The notes under the pieces: generated by a model | The model's database searches: none | What the model was told of the DNA's origin: nothing | What the model saw: the letters and a program-made list of their open reading frames with translations, nothing else | Program-made: the position numbers and the translations under genes | Assembly (NCBI RefSeq): GCF_010206195.1 | Contig: NZ_VIQT01000006.1 | Span: 62,001 to 126,000, forward strand | Origin: Anaerotruncus colihominis | GTDB taxonomy: Bacteria > Bacillota > Clostridia > Oscillospirales > Ruminococcaceae | DNA: 64,000 nt | Reading direction: 5' to 3' | In this document: piece after piece, positions 44,944 to 54,325 of the stretch | Layout: each line of letters begins with the position of its first letter | How positions within the stretch are numbered: position 1 is the stretch's first letter

Positions 44944-45867
44944 ATGACAGATCTGAAAAAATACCTCGAAATTTCGCCCGAAGTCCAGAAAGCCCTTGAC
45001 GAAGGCCGCCCGGTCGTCGCGCTTGAATCCACCATCATCTCCCATGGTATGCCGTATCCGCAGAATGTCGAAACGGCGCTGAATGTTGAAAAGATCATCC
45101 GTGACAACGGCGCGATTCCTGCTACCACCGCGATTATCGGCGGCAAGCTGCGCGTCGGTCTTTCCAAGGATGAAATCGATTATATCGGTAAGAAGGGGCT
45201 GAAAGTTACCAAGGCCAGCCGCCGCGATATTCCTGTGTTGGTCGCACGCGGCGAGGATGGCGCCACAACAGTCGCCGCCACCATGATTCTTGCCAATCTC
45301 GCGGGCGTTAGCGTTTTTGCAACCGGCGGTATTGGTGGTGTTCACCGTGGCGCTGAAACCACAATGGATATCTCCGCCGACCTTGAGGAGCTTGCCTCCA
45401 CCCCGGTTATGGTTATCTGCGCCGGCGCCAAATCAATCCTTGATCTTGGTCTGACGCTTGAATACCTTGAAACGCACGGCGTTTCCGTCCTTGGATATCA
45501 GACCGAGGAGCTGCCCGCGTTCTTTACCCGCAAGAGCGGCTTCAAGGTCGACTACCGTATGGATACCCCGAAGGAGCTTGCAGCTACCTTTAAGGCAAAA
45601 AATGATCTCGGCCTGCGCGGCGGCATGGTTGTCGCCAATCCAATCCCCGAGGAGTATGCGATGGACGCGGACTACATCTCCAAATCGATTGCAGAGGCCA
45701 TCGACGAGGCGAACGCCAAGGGAATCAAGGGTAAGGATACCACGCCGTTCCTGCTCGATAAGCTTGAGAAAATCACTGGCGGTTCAAGCCTCAAGGCGAA
45801 CATCCAGCTTGTCTACAACAACGCAAAGGTTGCCACGCAGATCGCCTGCGAACTCAGCAAGATGTAA
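44944..45867 (+). CDS. psuG: Pseudouridine-5'-phosphate glycosidase
   Basis: A 307-residue enzyme that splits pseudouridine 5'-phosphate into uracil and ribose 5-phosphate. Family marks: ALESTIISHGMPYPQNVETA, TTAIIGGKLRVGL, FATGGIGGVHRGAE, SVLGYQTEELPAFFTRKSG and a Lys-rich ASRRD loop. It is 53 bases downstream of psuK. Its ribose 5-phosphate product enters the same pool as that of the neighbouring ribokinase operon. Confidence 0.95.
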   Translation: MTDLKKYLEISPEVQKALDEGRPVVALESTIISHGMPYPQNVETALNVEKIIRDNGAIPATTAIIGGKLRVGLSKDEIDYIGKKGLKVTKASRRDIPVLVARGEDGATTVAATMILANLAGVSVFATGGIGGVHRGAETTMDISADLEELASTPVMVICAGAKSILDLGLTLEYLETHGVSVLGYQTEELPAFFTRKSGFKVDYRMDTPKELAATFKAKNDLGLRGGMVVANPIPEEYAMDADYISKSIAEAIDEANAKGIKGKDTTPFLLDKLEKITGGSSLKANIQLVYNNAKVATQIACELSKM

Positions 45868-45915
45868 ATTACAAACTGAATAAACCGTCTGTCTTCAACA
45901 GGCGGCTATCAGTAA

Positions 45916-45947
45916 GAAAGGGACGCCTCAGCGTCCCTTTCTTTTTT
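45916..45947 (+). terminator. Terminator of psuKG
   Basis: GAAAGGGACGC / GCGTCCCTTTC stem with loop CTCA and a T-run. Confidence 0.88.
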
Positions 45948-46170
45948 GCCCATGTGAATTTTGACACGGCTTTCGGTGTTGATTTATCAGGCCGTAAGGT
46001 GCTGTTCCTGCACCGAAACTGTTTTCTAATAATTGGAAAATTATCCGCAATTTTGACGATCTCAAATTGATTCCATGTAAAAAGTCTATCTTTTCTGGAC
46101 AAAACAGACCTCTTTTTGCAGCACTTTATTCTGATACATGCAAAAAAATATATTTTTTTGGCAAAACCTA

Positions 46171-46201
46171 TTGACACAGCCCCCCGGTTAGACAGTATAA
46201 T
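46171..46201 (+). promoter_or_regulatory. Promoter of gdhA with a ~155-base leader
   Basis: TTGACA (46171-46176) and TATAAT (46196-46201) with a 19-base spacer. The transcript then has a leader of about 155 bases before ATG 46361, with a small hairpin (GCCCTTGCGGGC near 46310). No known riboswitch was recognised. The bases 45948-46170 before the promoter are AT-rich and without a gene. Confidence 0.6.
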
Positions 46202-46216
46202 TAAAGTGAAATTTAA

Positions 46217-47698
<1,482 letters not shown>

Positions 47699-47733
47699 TC
47701 TGGGTCTGTTTCACGCACAAAATATAGACAGAA

Positions 47734-47763
47734 AAGCCAGCGCCCCAATGGCGCTGGCTTTTT
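47734..47763 (+). terminator. Terminator of gdhA
   Basis: AAGCCAGCGCC (47734-47744) pairs with 47750-47760, then TTT. Confidence 0.85.
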
Positions 47764-47861
47764 GATTTGCTGCTTTTGGCTGAAAGCAGGTTTCTTTATT
47801 GATGCGCCTGTCCAGTTTGGAACCACCCCGGACACGGGCGTTTGTTTTGGGCATAGAAAAG

Positions 47862-47915
47862 TCATTGTCTGCAAAACGACCGTTTACCGTGGCAGATAAA
47901 CAATATTTTGGTCAT
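47862..47915 (-). pseudogene. Possible remnant of a phosphatase-like gene start
   Basis: A 17-codon frame, MTKILFICHGKRSFCRQ, on the minus strand with GGAG 10 bases upstream. The first ten residues look like the start of a LMW protein tyrosine phosphatase; then it stops. Compare 2989-3072. The rest of the 47.70-48.06 kb gap holds the gdhA terminator and, at 48033-48068, the hairpin that ends the next gene; nothing else is seen. Confidence 0.25.
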
Positions 47916-48032
47916 GTGGTTCGTTCTCCGTTCTCTTGTTCTCCCCCTTAGTATAGCACGAAGGAGGCGGACAGTCGAGCGGCAGTAGGAGAGCGGATCA
48001 TAGAGCCACATTGCCACATTGAGCACCATTAA

Positions 48033-48068
48033 AGATAGGCGTACCAACATATACTGGTACGCCTATCT
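48033..48068 (-). terminator. Terminator of the first XRE gene
   Basis: AGATAGGCGTACCA (48033-48046) pairs with 48055-48068; it overlaps the stop codon of the gene at 48063. Confidence 0.7.
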
Positions 48069-48374
48069 CTTTTCCAAATCACGCACAAACACCCTTAGAA
48101 ATTCGTTTAGGGCAACTCGTTGTTCATTAGTAAGTTGGGGCAGCTTTATAGTGTAGCTATAATCCAATCCGACCAAATAATCAATAGAGGTCTGAAAAAT
48201 TCCGGCAAGCTGTATGATACGATTTAATGCAGGATCTTGCAAATTGTTCTCATAGCGATATATAGTTTCTTTGCTTACACCCAACTTTTTTGCCAAAGTT
48301 AATCGTGACATTCCACGATCTTCTCGGAGTTGGCGTAATCGTAATCCAAAGTCAAAGGCTTCATCTGTCGACAT
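48063..48374 (-). CDS. XRE-family regulator 1
   Basis: 103 residues with an HTH_3 domain (LRLRQLREDRGMSRLTLAKKLGVSKETIYRYENNLQDPALNRIIQLAGIF) and a short acidic/basic tail. ATG 48374 has GGGGTGG upstream; the longer frame has no ribosome site. It is the last of five consecutive minus-strand genes for small XRE proteins. No toxin, phage or metabolic gene is adjacent. Confidence 0.85.
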   Translation of the reverse strand: MSTDEAFDFGLRLRQLREDRGMSRLTLAKKLGVSKETIYRYENNLQDPALNRIIQLAGIFQTSIDYLVGLDYSYTIKLPQLTNEQRVALNEFLRVFVRDLEKR

Positions 48375-48545
48375 AAAACCACCCCAATAATATTGTAATA
48401 CGTTGGTGTAGTCTAAAAACGATGATAAAATCAATAATATTAGTCGAATCACATTGACACCCTAGACCTAACATGATACGATAAATAGAAAATGTTGAAC
48501 TGCATCTTGATTACTTGAGGGGCAATCAAAATCAGTTTCTCGCTC

Positions 48546-48800
48546 CTAATCATTGCTATCATCAAATGAAAAATTTTCAATTTCAGGGTAATCAAAAAAT
48601 TCAGACAATGTGAGACTAAACGCAGAAGCAATTTTGTGGAGTGTCTTTATTTTGGGATTGAATGTCTTGTACTTTATAAGGTTATCCAGTGTTGAATAAC
48701 TAATGCCACTCATAGTAGATAGCTGATATATCGTGAAATCATGCTGCTGACATAATGACAGTATTCGATTGACGATAATCTGTGAATATTGGTCATTCAT
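48546..48800 (-). CDS. XRE-family regulator 2
   Basis: 84 residues, almost only an HTH_3/Cro-like domain (QHDFTIYQLSTMSGISYSTLDNLIKYKTFNPKIKTLHKIASAF) ending FDDSND. Phage-repressor-like, but alone. An inverted repeat AATACT...AGTATT at 48826-48842, just upstream of its start, could be its own operator. AT-rich. Confidence 0.82.
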   Translation of the reverse strand: MNDQYSQIIVNRILSLCQQHDFTIYQLSTMSGISYSTLDNLIKYKTFNPKIKTLHKIASAFSLTLSEFFDYPEIENFSFDDSND

Positions 48801-48966
48801 CTTTTCTACCTGCTATCATTTAGTTAATACTCATACAGTATTTTCTTTATGATAGCAATAAAAATACCCAACTATTCCCGTACACGGTAATAGTCGGATG
48901 AAGATACATCAGCATCCGGGGTATTATATAATAAAAAGCCGCCAGCCAAATGGCGGCGAACTTCGT

Positions 48967-49230
48967 CTACTTCTTCTTTTCAGGCAAAATGGAGCTGTTT
49001 AGCAAATCGCCCGCCCGAACTTCTAATGCATCAGCAATATTATACAACACTTCGACCGAGAAAGGCCGGATGATATTCGGTGCTTCAATAGAACTTAAAT
49101 GCGACCGGCTTATTTTGGCTCGTTCCGCTAACTCCTCTTGTGACATACCGCGCATTTTCCTTAGAGCAGAAATTGTCAAGCCAAGCTCAATAAAGCGGTC
49201 ACGATTTTGGAATTGCACCTCTTTGCTCAA
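48967..49230 (-). CDS. XRE-family regulator 3 (TTG start)
   Basis: 87 residues, HTH_3 (GLTISALRKMRGMSQEELAERAKISRSHLSSIEAPNIIRPFSVEVLYNIADALEV). TTG 49230 has AAGGAGG 9 bases upstream; the upstream in-frame part is AT-rich and not plausible. SinR/Xre-like single-domain protein. Confidence 0.78.
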   Translation of the reverse strand: MSKEVQFQNRDRFIELGLTISALRKMRGMSQEELAERAKISRSHLSSIEAPNIIRPFSVEVLYNIADALEVRAGDLLNSSILPEKKK

Positions 49231-49467
49231 AATTCCCTTCCTCCTTTGGCTCTTATTATACGGTGGAAAGAGAAAATAATCCGCCTCTCCCAGTGAGCTA
49301 TTGACTAATATTTTGAGCAAATATATAATATAGGCAAAAAATGATGTCATGAAAAGGCATTTGATGAATCACAACGGCGTACAGCATTGCGCATTTATTT
49401 TAAGCTGTTATTTTCGCTTCATATTTTGCCGCAGGCTCCTTTGACGTAGACAATGCGAGTGCATCTT

Positions 49468-49767
49468 CTAATCTGCTCCATTACGAAAATCTTCTACAAT
49501 ATACTGTATATGTTCTATTTGCTGTGGACTAAGACCAGTTACGTCTATCATATAAATATTTTCGCTCTTTTGAACATCACGATCTAAGAGATAATCTGTA
49601 CTAACCTTGAAAAAATTGGCAATCTTTATTAACATTTCCACGGATGGAAGAATGTTTCCATTTTCCCAATTGCTAATAGTTTGCTTAGTCACATTCAGTT
49701 TTTCAGAAAGTTGAACTTGATTTATTTGTTTTGACTGACGCAAAAATCTAATCCGATTTGAAAACAT
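49468..49767 (-). CDS. XRE-family regulator 4
   Basis: 99 residues. HTH_3 domain (RIRFLRQSKQINQVQLSEKLNVTKQTISNWENGNILPSVEMLIKIANFFKVSTDYLL) and a C-terminal helix (LSPQQIEHIQYIVEDF) that may form dimers. A perfect palindrome AATACCGGTATT lies upstream at 49829-49840 and is a candidate operator. Confidence 0.85.
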   Translation of the reverse strand: MFSNRIRFLRQSKQINQVQLSEKLNVTKQTISNWENGNILPSVEMLIKIANFFKVSTDYLLDRDVQKSENIYMIDVTGLSPQQIEHIQYIVEDFRNGAD

Positions 49768-49900
49768 AATGTGCCCTCACTTTCACTGATCATGAGGTTA
49801 TTATGTATAAATACTTTGGCTTGTTAAAAATACCGGTATTGCAATATTTTTATTTTTGGAATATAATGTATTTATATATCATGTTAAGTTTAAGTCAAAA

Positions 49901-49933
49901 AATCCTCTCAACATACTGTGTGTTGAGAGGATT
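49901..49933 (-). terminator. Terminator of XRE gene 5
   Basis: AATCCTCTCAACA pairs with 49921-49933; on the minus strand a T-run follows. Confidence 0.8.
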
Positions 49934-50171
49934 ACGGTTCCAAATTATTCTCATCGAAAAGCGGTGAACTAAAAAATTCATCAAGTCCTATACCGAACCC
50001 TTGACATATCTCATAAATAACACGCAACTTCACTGATTCATACGTACAGTTTATAACATTTCCAATAGTCGATCTTGGAACACCGCTTCGCATAAAAAGT
50101 TCATATTGTGTTAGGTCATACATTTCAAGTAACTGCTCAATTCGTTTACTTACAGCTTTATTGAGTTGCAC
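49932..50171 (-). CDS. XRE-family regulator 5 (GTG start)
   Basis: 79 residues, Cro/C1-type HTH (RIEQLLEMYDLTQYELFMRSGVPRSTIGNVINCTYESVKLRVIYEICQGFGIGLDEFF). GTG 50171 lies 5-6 bases after GAGGTGGG. It resembles regulator 2 in ending with a short acidic tail. First gene of the XRE row; its own terminator follows. Confidence 0.8.
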   Translation of the reverse strand: MQLNKAVSKRIEQLLEMYDLTQYELFMRSGVPRSTIGNVINCTYESVKLRVIYEICQGFGIGLDEFFSSPLFDENNLEP

Positions 50172-50381
50172 ACCCCCACCTCTTAATTGTAAGTATACCA
50201 ACTTATTCCCTCATTTAGTCCCTGTAGCTGTACGCTTTCGTATAAATAATCCTCTTTTTATTGGGCATTTTGCCAACACACAGCTCATTACCAACAAAAA
50301 GCTTTGTGATTATTAGCGGTCTCGACAGCGTCCAGGGATTACATTGAGCGCCACACGTTAAAATAGAAAGGGGGCCGCACA

Positions 50382-50906
50382 ATGTCTCAAAAACATCTAA
50401 TCACAGAAGAATTTATAGAAGGTATATTGGGCGAACTTTCTTCTATAGTGATACCCTATCAGAAGCGGTGCTCCCCTATCTATCGAGAGTATAAGGAGCA
50501 TTATCATTCTTCCTGTCTCTGTCTCAAAAAATACGACCTGCGAGACAGCTATTCTTCCGTCACAGATGCTTTTATTGATTATGAAGAGCTCATCAACGAT
50601 TATTATCTTGCACAAGGTTTTCTGAGCGCAGCTGGAGATCTGCTCGAACAGATTGTTAAAACAGTCGATCTGAAAGAAATTCCTGGCCATGCGGATAAGG
50701 AACAGAAATTGATACAGGTTTGCCAATCATTTATAAAAGAGCTTCCGCCAGAGGCGCGCGAGGAAGTTAACAAGCAGTTTGAAAGAAGAAAACGCGCCAT
50801 TGAGGATTCCCAAGAATATTATTATTTAGCTGGATATGAAATCATGGTTACATTGCTCAAACGGGCGGGCTATACAGTGTCCGAAGCGCCCTTTTTCGGA
50901 ATATGA
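50382..50906 (+). CDS. Protein of unknown function beside the XRE cluster
   Basis: 174 residues, soluble, mostly helical, with a Cys pair (SSCLCLKKY) and a Glu/Lys-rich C-terminal half (PPEAREEVNKQFERRKRAIEDSQEYYYLAGYE). GAAAGGGGG lies 7 bases before ATG 50382. It is divergent from the XRE row across a 210-base gap. No family recognised. Hairpins downstream (AAAGGCG...CGCCTTT and 50983-51025) probably end its transcript. Confidence 0.65.
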   Translation: MSQKHLITEEFIEGILGELSSIVIPYQKRCSPIYREYKEHYHSSCLCLKKYDLRDSYSSVTDAFIDYEELINDYYLAQGFLSAAGDLLEQIVKTVDLKEIPGHADKEQKLIQVCQSFIKELPPEAREEVNKQFERRKRAIEDSQEYYYLAGYEIMVTLLKRAGYTVSEAPFFGI

Positions 50907-50982
50907 AAAAAGGCGCCAACCCTTCAGCCTGTTGGCTGAGAGATTGACGCCTTTGGCACTCTGATTTTTGCTGGGTATGAAA

Positions 50983-51025
50983 ACAGCGCCCTTTTTGAAA
51001 AATCCCATTTCAAAAAGGGCGCTGT
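50983..51025. terminator. 18-bp hairpin
   Basis: ACAGCGCCCTTTTTGAAA (50983-51000) pairs with 51008-51025 around a 7-base loop. No T-run; could stop transcription in either direction. Confidence 0.6.
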
Positions 51026-51041
51026 AGATTTCTAAAGAATT

Positions 51042-51067
51042 GGGGGTTCGAATCCAGCCAGCTTCTG
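51042..51067 (+). other. tRNA 3'-end remnant, possible attachment site
   Basis: GGTTCGAATCCAGCCAGCTT has the exact T-loop (TTCGAAT) and following stem half of a tRNA, yet the partner T-stem bases and the rest of the tRNA are missing. Such 3'-end scars mark where an integrated element once joined a tRNA gene. The parent tRNA is not the tRNA-Pro next door. Confidence 0.4.
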
Positions 51068-51134
51068 TGAAACCCCCGTTTGGATCTTTTATTTTACCTG
51101 TGAAATTTGAGGGGCAAAAACCCCTGAAAAGCCC

Positions 51135-51164
51135 GATACCATCGGCATTTCTGCCGATGGTATC
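51135..51164 (-). terminator. Terminator after tRNA-Pro
   Basis: GATACCATCGGCA (51135-51147) pairs with 51152-51164; on the minus strand GGGCTTTTC follows. Confidence 0.7.
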
Positions 51165-51182
51165 CAAAGTGGGCATTCTTTT

Positions 51183-51259
51183 TGGTCCGAATAGCGGGAC
51201 TTGAACCCACGGCCTCTACCACCCCAAGGTAGCGCGCTACCAAACTGCGCCATATCCGG
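51183..51259 (-). tRNA. tRNA-Pro (anticodon GGG)
   Basis: A full 77-base cloverleaf on the minus strand: acceptor CCGGATA/TATTCGG with one G-U pair, D-stem GCGC/GCGC, anticodon arm CTACC-TTGGGGT-GGTAG, T-arm GTGGG-TTCAAGT-CCCGC, discriminator A and encoded CCA. The anticodon loop places GGG at positions 34-36, reading CCC/CCU proline codons. Confidence 0.95.
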
Positions 51260-51454
51260 ATCGTGCTAAATCAACTATATTATATTAGCATACTTTTCCG
51301 GAAAAATCAAGGGGGTTTTTCTGTTTTTTGAAAGCGCAGTAAAATACACGCCAAAACACCCGTGGCCGTCAAGATCGTTTGCACAAAATCATTCTCTTCC
51401 GTATGTACAGCAACGCCTGCCGTTTGCATACACTTTACCAGGCTGCGCGAAAGG

Positions 51455-51874
51455 TCAAAACTTCATGAGGTTCAGTCCGATTTCCTCGTCAAAGATACGC
51501 CCGACCTCTCCATCCAAACGGCGGATAAAGATTTCGCCTGTCGCAGAGATATGCGCCTCATTGAGATGGCCGCCGATCACAGCGCCTCCCGCACGGCCAA
51601 AATTGGCGTGGAAGTGCAGGTAAACCTGTCCATCCATTTCCGTAATATTGCCGCAGAGCGCTGTCATCTCCATCGGCTCTGTATAGGTTATGGAATAGTA
51701 CTTTTTCTCGGCTGTATTAAACAGCCCGATCACAATACGGTCTGCGGCGCCAAGTCCTGTAACGGTACCAAGACGAATCTGTTCCTTTTCACACAGGCTC
51801 TTGATCGTCGCAACCACTTCCTCGCCCTTTTCCAGACGTACAACATACGTATCTCCAAATTGCTTGTACTGCAT
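51455..51874 (-). CDS. PPC/DUF296 domain protein
   Basis: 139 residues, a single PPC domain (plant and prokaryote conserved; DUF296). FEATURE: VRLEKGEEVVATIKSLCEKEQI, GTVTGLGAADRIVIGLFN, VYLHFHANFGRAGGAVIGGHLNEA with the metal-type His pair. In plants the domain is fused to AT-hooks; bacterial versions stand alone and form trimers. Function unknown. It reads away from the repeat block at 51.9-52.2 kb. Confidence 0.85.
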   Translation of the reverse strand: MQYKQFGDTYVVRLEKGEEVVATIKSLCEKEQIRLGTVTGLGAADRIVIGLFNTAEKKYYSITYTEPMEMTALCGNITEMDGQVYLHFHANFGRAGGAVIGGHLNEAHISATGEIFIRRLDGEVGRIFDEEIGLNLMKF

Positions 51875-51907
51875 TGAACAACCTTCCTTTCTTTATGTCG
51901 CGATAAT

Positions 51908-51995
51908 TTTTTATAGATTGCGGAGCACAATCTATAAAAAATTGGATATCCGCGCCGTCCCCGGCGCGGGGCCGCTTGATTAAAATGCGGTTGCC
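51908..51995 (+). repeat. Dispersed repeat family B, copy 2 (truncated)
   Basis: ATAGATTG...CAATCTATAAAAAATTG, then GCGCCGTCCCCGGCGC and CGCTTGATTAAAATGCG, matching copies 1 and 3, but the right-hand palindrome is replaced by repeat family C sequence from about 51996. Confidence 0.75.
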
Positions 51996-52220
51996 GCATA
52001 ATCGGCGAGCCGTTGGGCATAATCCGGTATCATAACCGCTCTGCGGTTATGATACCACAGCGGCGAGCCCTTTTGGGCTTGTCTGCCGCAAAGCGGCAGG
52101 TAAACCGGCTTGGCCGGTTTCGGCTGTGGTGTAACATGCGCAGTCCGCTGCTTTGCAGCGGTTGCAGCCATCTGACGCCCGCAAACGGCAAAGCCGTTTG
52201 CCCTGCGCATATTATAGCAC
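51996..52220 (+). repeat. Dispersed palindromic repeat family C, copy 2
   Basis: Begins with GGTATCATAACCGC and its inverse, then the same series of hairpins as at 21216-21392 (GAGCCCTTTTGGGCTT, GCCGCAAAGCGGC, CCGGCTTGGCCGG, CAAACGGCAAAGCCGTTTG). It ends shortly before the promoter of the desulfoferrodoxin gene. Confidence 0.75.
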
Positions 52221-52274
52221 AGCGAGGCGTTTCATGCTACAGCCTTAAAGACTTTTTTGCTATAGGGCTGCTGC

Positions 52275-52303
52275 TTGCGAAAACCTTGCATACATGCTAC
52301 AAT
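52275..52303 (+). promoter_or_regulatory. Promoter of the desulfoferrodoxin gene
   Basis: TTGCGA (52275-52280), 17-base spacer, TACAAT (52298-52303), about 80 bases before the start codon. Confidence 0.6.
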
Positions 52304-52381
52304 AAAAAATATAGATCGCTGCGTCTGCGCGGCCGTCGACATATAAATGATAAGCGGCATTATTGAAGGAGGTCTTTCAGC

Positions 52382-52765
52382 ATGGGCATGGAACACAGAT
52401 TTATGATTTGTAAGCATTGCGGCAATATCGTCGGTATGATTTATGACGCCGGTGTGAAGCCAGTCTGCTGTGGCGAACCAATGACGGAGCTTGTCGCAAA
52501 TACGACCGACGCGGCAACAGAAAAGCATGTCCCCGTTGTCGAAGCGGAGGGCAATGAAGTGTGCGTCAAGGTCGGTTCCGTGCTGCATCCGATGAGTGAA
52601 GAACACCATATCGCATGGATTTATTTACAGACCCGTCACGGCGGCCAGCGCAAGACGTTAGAAACCGGAAAAGAAGCTGCCGCGCGTTTTCTTGTCGTTG
52701 ATGACGAACCGGTTGCCGTTTTTGCATACTGCAATCTGCACGGGCTGTGGAAAACGCCGATCTAA
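52382..52765 (+). CDS. Desulfoferrodoxin (superoxide reductase)
   Basis: A 127-residue iron protein that reduces superoxide to peroxide in the cytoplasm of anaerobes. N-terminal centre I: CKHCGN and CCGEP (four Cys, rubredoxin-like). C-terminal centre II: HPMSEEHHIAWI and CNLHG (four His and one Cys). Both iron centres look intact. AGGAGG is 9 bases before ATG 52382. Confidence 0.95.
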   Translation: MGMEHRFMICKHCGNIVGMIYDAGVKPVCCGEPMTELVANTTDAATEKHVPVVEAEGNEVCVKVGSVLHPMSEEHHIAWIYLQTRHGGQRKTLETGKEAAARFLVVDDEPVAVFAYCNLHGLWKTPI

Positions 52766-52779
52766 TCAGAACAAACGTG

Positions 52780-52812
52780 GGGCGGGCGTATGTCAAGCGC
52801 CCGCCCTGTTTT
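52780..52812 (+). terminator. Terminator of the desulfoferrodoxin gene
   Basis: GGGCGGGCG (52780-52788) pairs with 52798-52806, then TGTTTT. An ATG at 52790 lies in its loop and is in frame with the next gene. Confidence 0.7.
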
Positions 52813-52858
52813 AACGAGCGACATCCGTCTTAGAGTTGCCGAACAGGGGGTATGGATA

Positions 52859-53797
52859 TTGAAATACAGCCAGATAATGGAGCAGGTGCGCACATCCGTC
52901 GTTGCAGGTGCGTTGTCCAGCCATCCCACCGATGCCATTGCACAGGTAGAGGATTCCTATTACCAGCAGATTTCCTCTATTTGCGATATGGTCACACATA
53001 ATCACATCCATCTTCTGCTTGTCACAGGGCCATCCGCCTCCGGTAAAACAACGACAGCAAAAAAGCTTGCTTTGGAGCTGCATGTGCGTGGCAAACGCGT
53101 CAACCGCCTGTCTCTTGACAATTTTTACAAATCAAGCGATGAGCTTCCCCGGTGGGAGGACGGTTATCAGAACTATGAAAGCGTCGAAGGGCTTGACCTG
53201 GAATGCTTTGAGCGCGTGATGCAGACGCTTTTCCGCGATGGCCACGCACAGTTTCCTATCTTTGATTTTACAGCCGGCAGGCGTGCGGAAAAAACATTTG
53301 AGTTGACTTTTGATAATCATACCTATTTGATCATAGAGGGAATCCATGCGCTCAATCCGGTGCTTGCACCTGCCTTTCATGGACATCGCACAGTCAAAAC
53401 CTATATCAGCGTGCACAGCGATTTTGTGGATGATCAGGGTGATCTTTTAATGAGCGCCCGCGATCTGCGTTTGATACGCCGTCTGCTGCGTGACTATTAT
53501 TACCGCGGCACCGCGGCTGAGGAAACCTTGAAAATGTGGGATTATGTGCTCCGCGGAGAGGATCTATACATCCGCCCATATCGCATTTATGCCGACCGGC
53601 ATGTCAATTCCGTCCATAATTACGAGCCTTTTTTATATCGGGACGCGCTTTGCAGGCTGCTTGAACACTCGGATATAGATTCTCCCTATCATGAAACAAT
53701 TGAACGTTTGCGCGCCTGCGCAGCGTCCTTCTTCTCAATCAATCAGTCGTTAATCCCACCAGCGTCGTTGATTCAGGAGTTTATCAAACAGGATTAA
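52859..53797 (+). CDS. Uridine kinase / phosphoribulokinase family protein
   Basis: About 312 residues with a P-loop GPSASGKTT, the LSLDNFYKSSDELPR substrate loop and LIIEGIHALNPVL, as in uridine kinases; an extra helical N-terminal part and a long C-terminal part exceed the length of Udk. Similar proteins in Clostridia are annotated as nucleoside kinases. TTG 52859 is 8 bases after AGGGGG and outside the upstream terminator; ATG 52790 (in the terminator loop) and ATG 52877 are alternatives. The phosphate acceptor is not certain. Confidence 0.82.
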   Translation: MKYSQIMEQVRTSVVAGALSSHPTDAIAQVEDSYYQQISSICDMVTHNHIHLLLVTGPSASGKTTTAKKLALELHVRGKRVNRLSLDNFYKSSDELPRWEDGYQNYESVEGLDLECFERVMQTLFRDGHAQFPIFDFTAGRRAEKTFELTFDNHTYLIIEGIHALNPVLAPAFHGHRTVKTYISVHSDFVDDQGDLLMSARDLRLIRRLLRDYYYRGTAAEETLKMWDYVLRGEDLYIRPYRIYADRHVNSVHNYEPFLYRDALCRLLEHSDIDSPYHETIERLRACAASFFSINQSLIPPASLIQEFIKQD

Positions 53798-53798
53798 G

Positions 53799-53920
53799 GT
53801 GTATAAAAAATAGTTGCAAAGCAACTATTTTTTTGCGCATCTGCCCGCTCTGCGGGCAGGCGCATTTTAATCAAACGGCCCCGCGCCGGGGACGGCGCGG
53901 ATGGCCAATTTTTTATACAC
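53799..53920 (-). repeat. Dispersed repeat family B, copy 3, with perfect 13-bp inverted ends
   Basis: 122 bases bounded by GTGTATAAAAAAT and ATTTTTTATACAC. Inside: TAGTTGC...GCAACTA, CTGCCCGCTCTGCGGGCAG, GCGCCGGGGACGGCGC. It reads in the opposite direction to copies 1 and 2 and lies directly after the kinase stop and before the zinc-ribbon gene end. Confidence 0.82.
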
Positions 53921-54325
53921 TTATGTTCTACGCTTGAATGAATAGCCGCAGCGCGGGCACCTGATTTCAATCCGCCCTCGTCCGCGCGGTACCCGCAATG
54001 GCTGGCTACATCCGGGACAATTAAAGTGACGGTGCGTCTGCACATCGCGCGCCGCCTCCCGCGCCAGTGAAATGCGCTTGGCTGCGGGATGCCAGAGGCG
54101 CAGAAACCATTCGTTTTCCGTACGGCGGCGCATAATATCGCGCGAAAAGATGCGAAAATAGCAGACCGCCAGCACAAGCACTGAAAAAAACCACCACATA
54201 CGCCAGCTGGTCAGCCAGCTCAGAAACATGAAGATTCCCACAAGCGCAAGCAGCGCCCACATCAACCGATCAGATCCATAACGACCATAGAGCAAGCGGC
54301 GCAGCCGGTCGTTCCACCGATTCAT
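53921..54325 (-). CDS. Two-helix membrane protein with C-terminal zinc ribbon
   Basis: 134 residues: two adjacent hydrophobic segments (about 22-58), a basic region, then CPGCSQPLRVPRGRGRIEIRCPRCGYSF, a Cys4 zinc ribbon at the C-terminus. ATG overlaps the YitT stop (ATGA), so it is co-translated with it. Function unknown; zinc-ribbon membrane proteins of this size are common in Firmicutes. Confidence 0.78.
   Translation of the reverse strand: MNRWNDRLRRLLYGRYGSDRLMWALLALVGIFMFLSWLTSWRMWWFFSVLVLAVCYFRIFSRDIMRRRTENEWFLRLWHPAAKRISLAREAARDVQTHRHFNCPGCSQPLRVPRGRGRIEIRCPRCGYSFKRRT

Noticed and set aside
50826..51176. Minus-strand ORF of 116 codons crossing the hairpins and the tRNA remnant
   Set aside because: It runs through inverted repeats and tRNA-like sequence and has no ribosome site, so it is not a gene.
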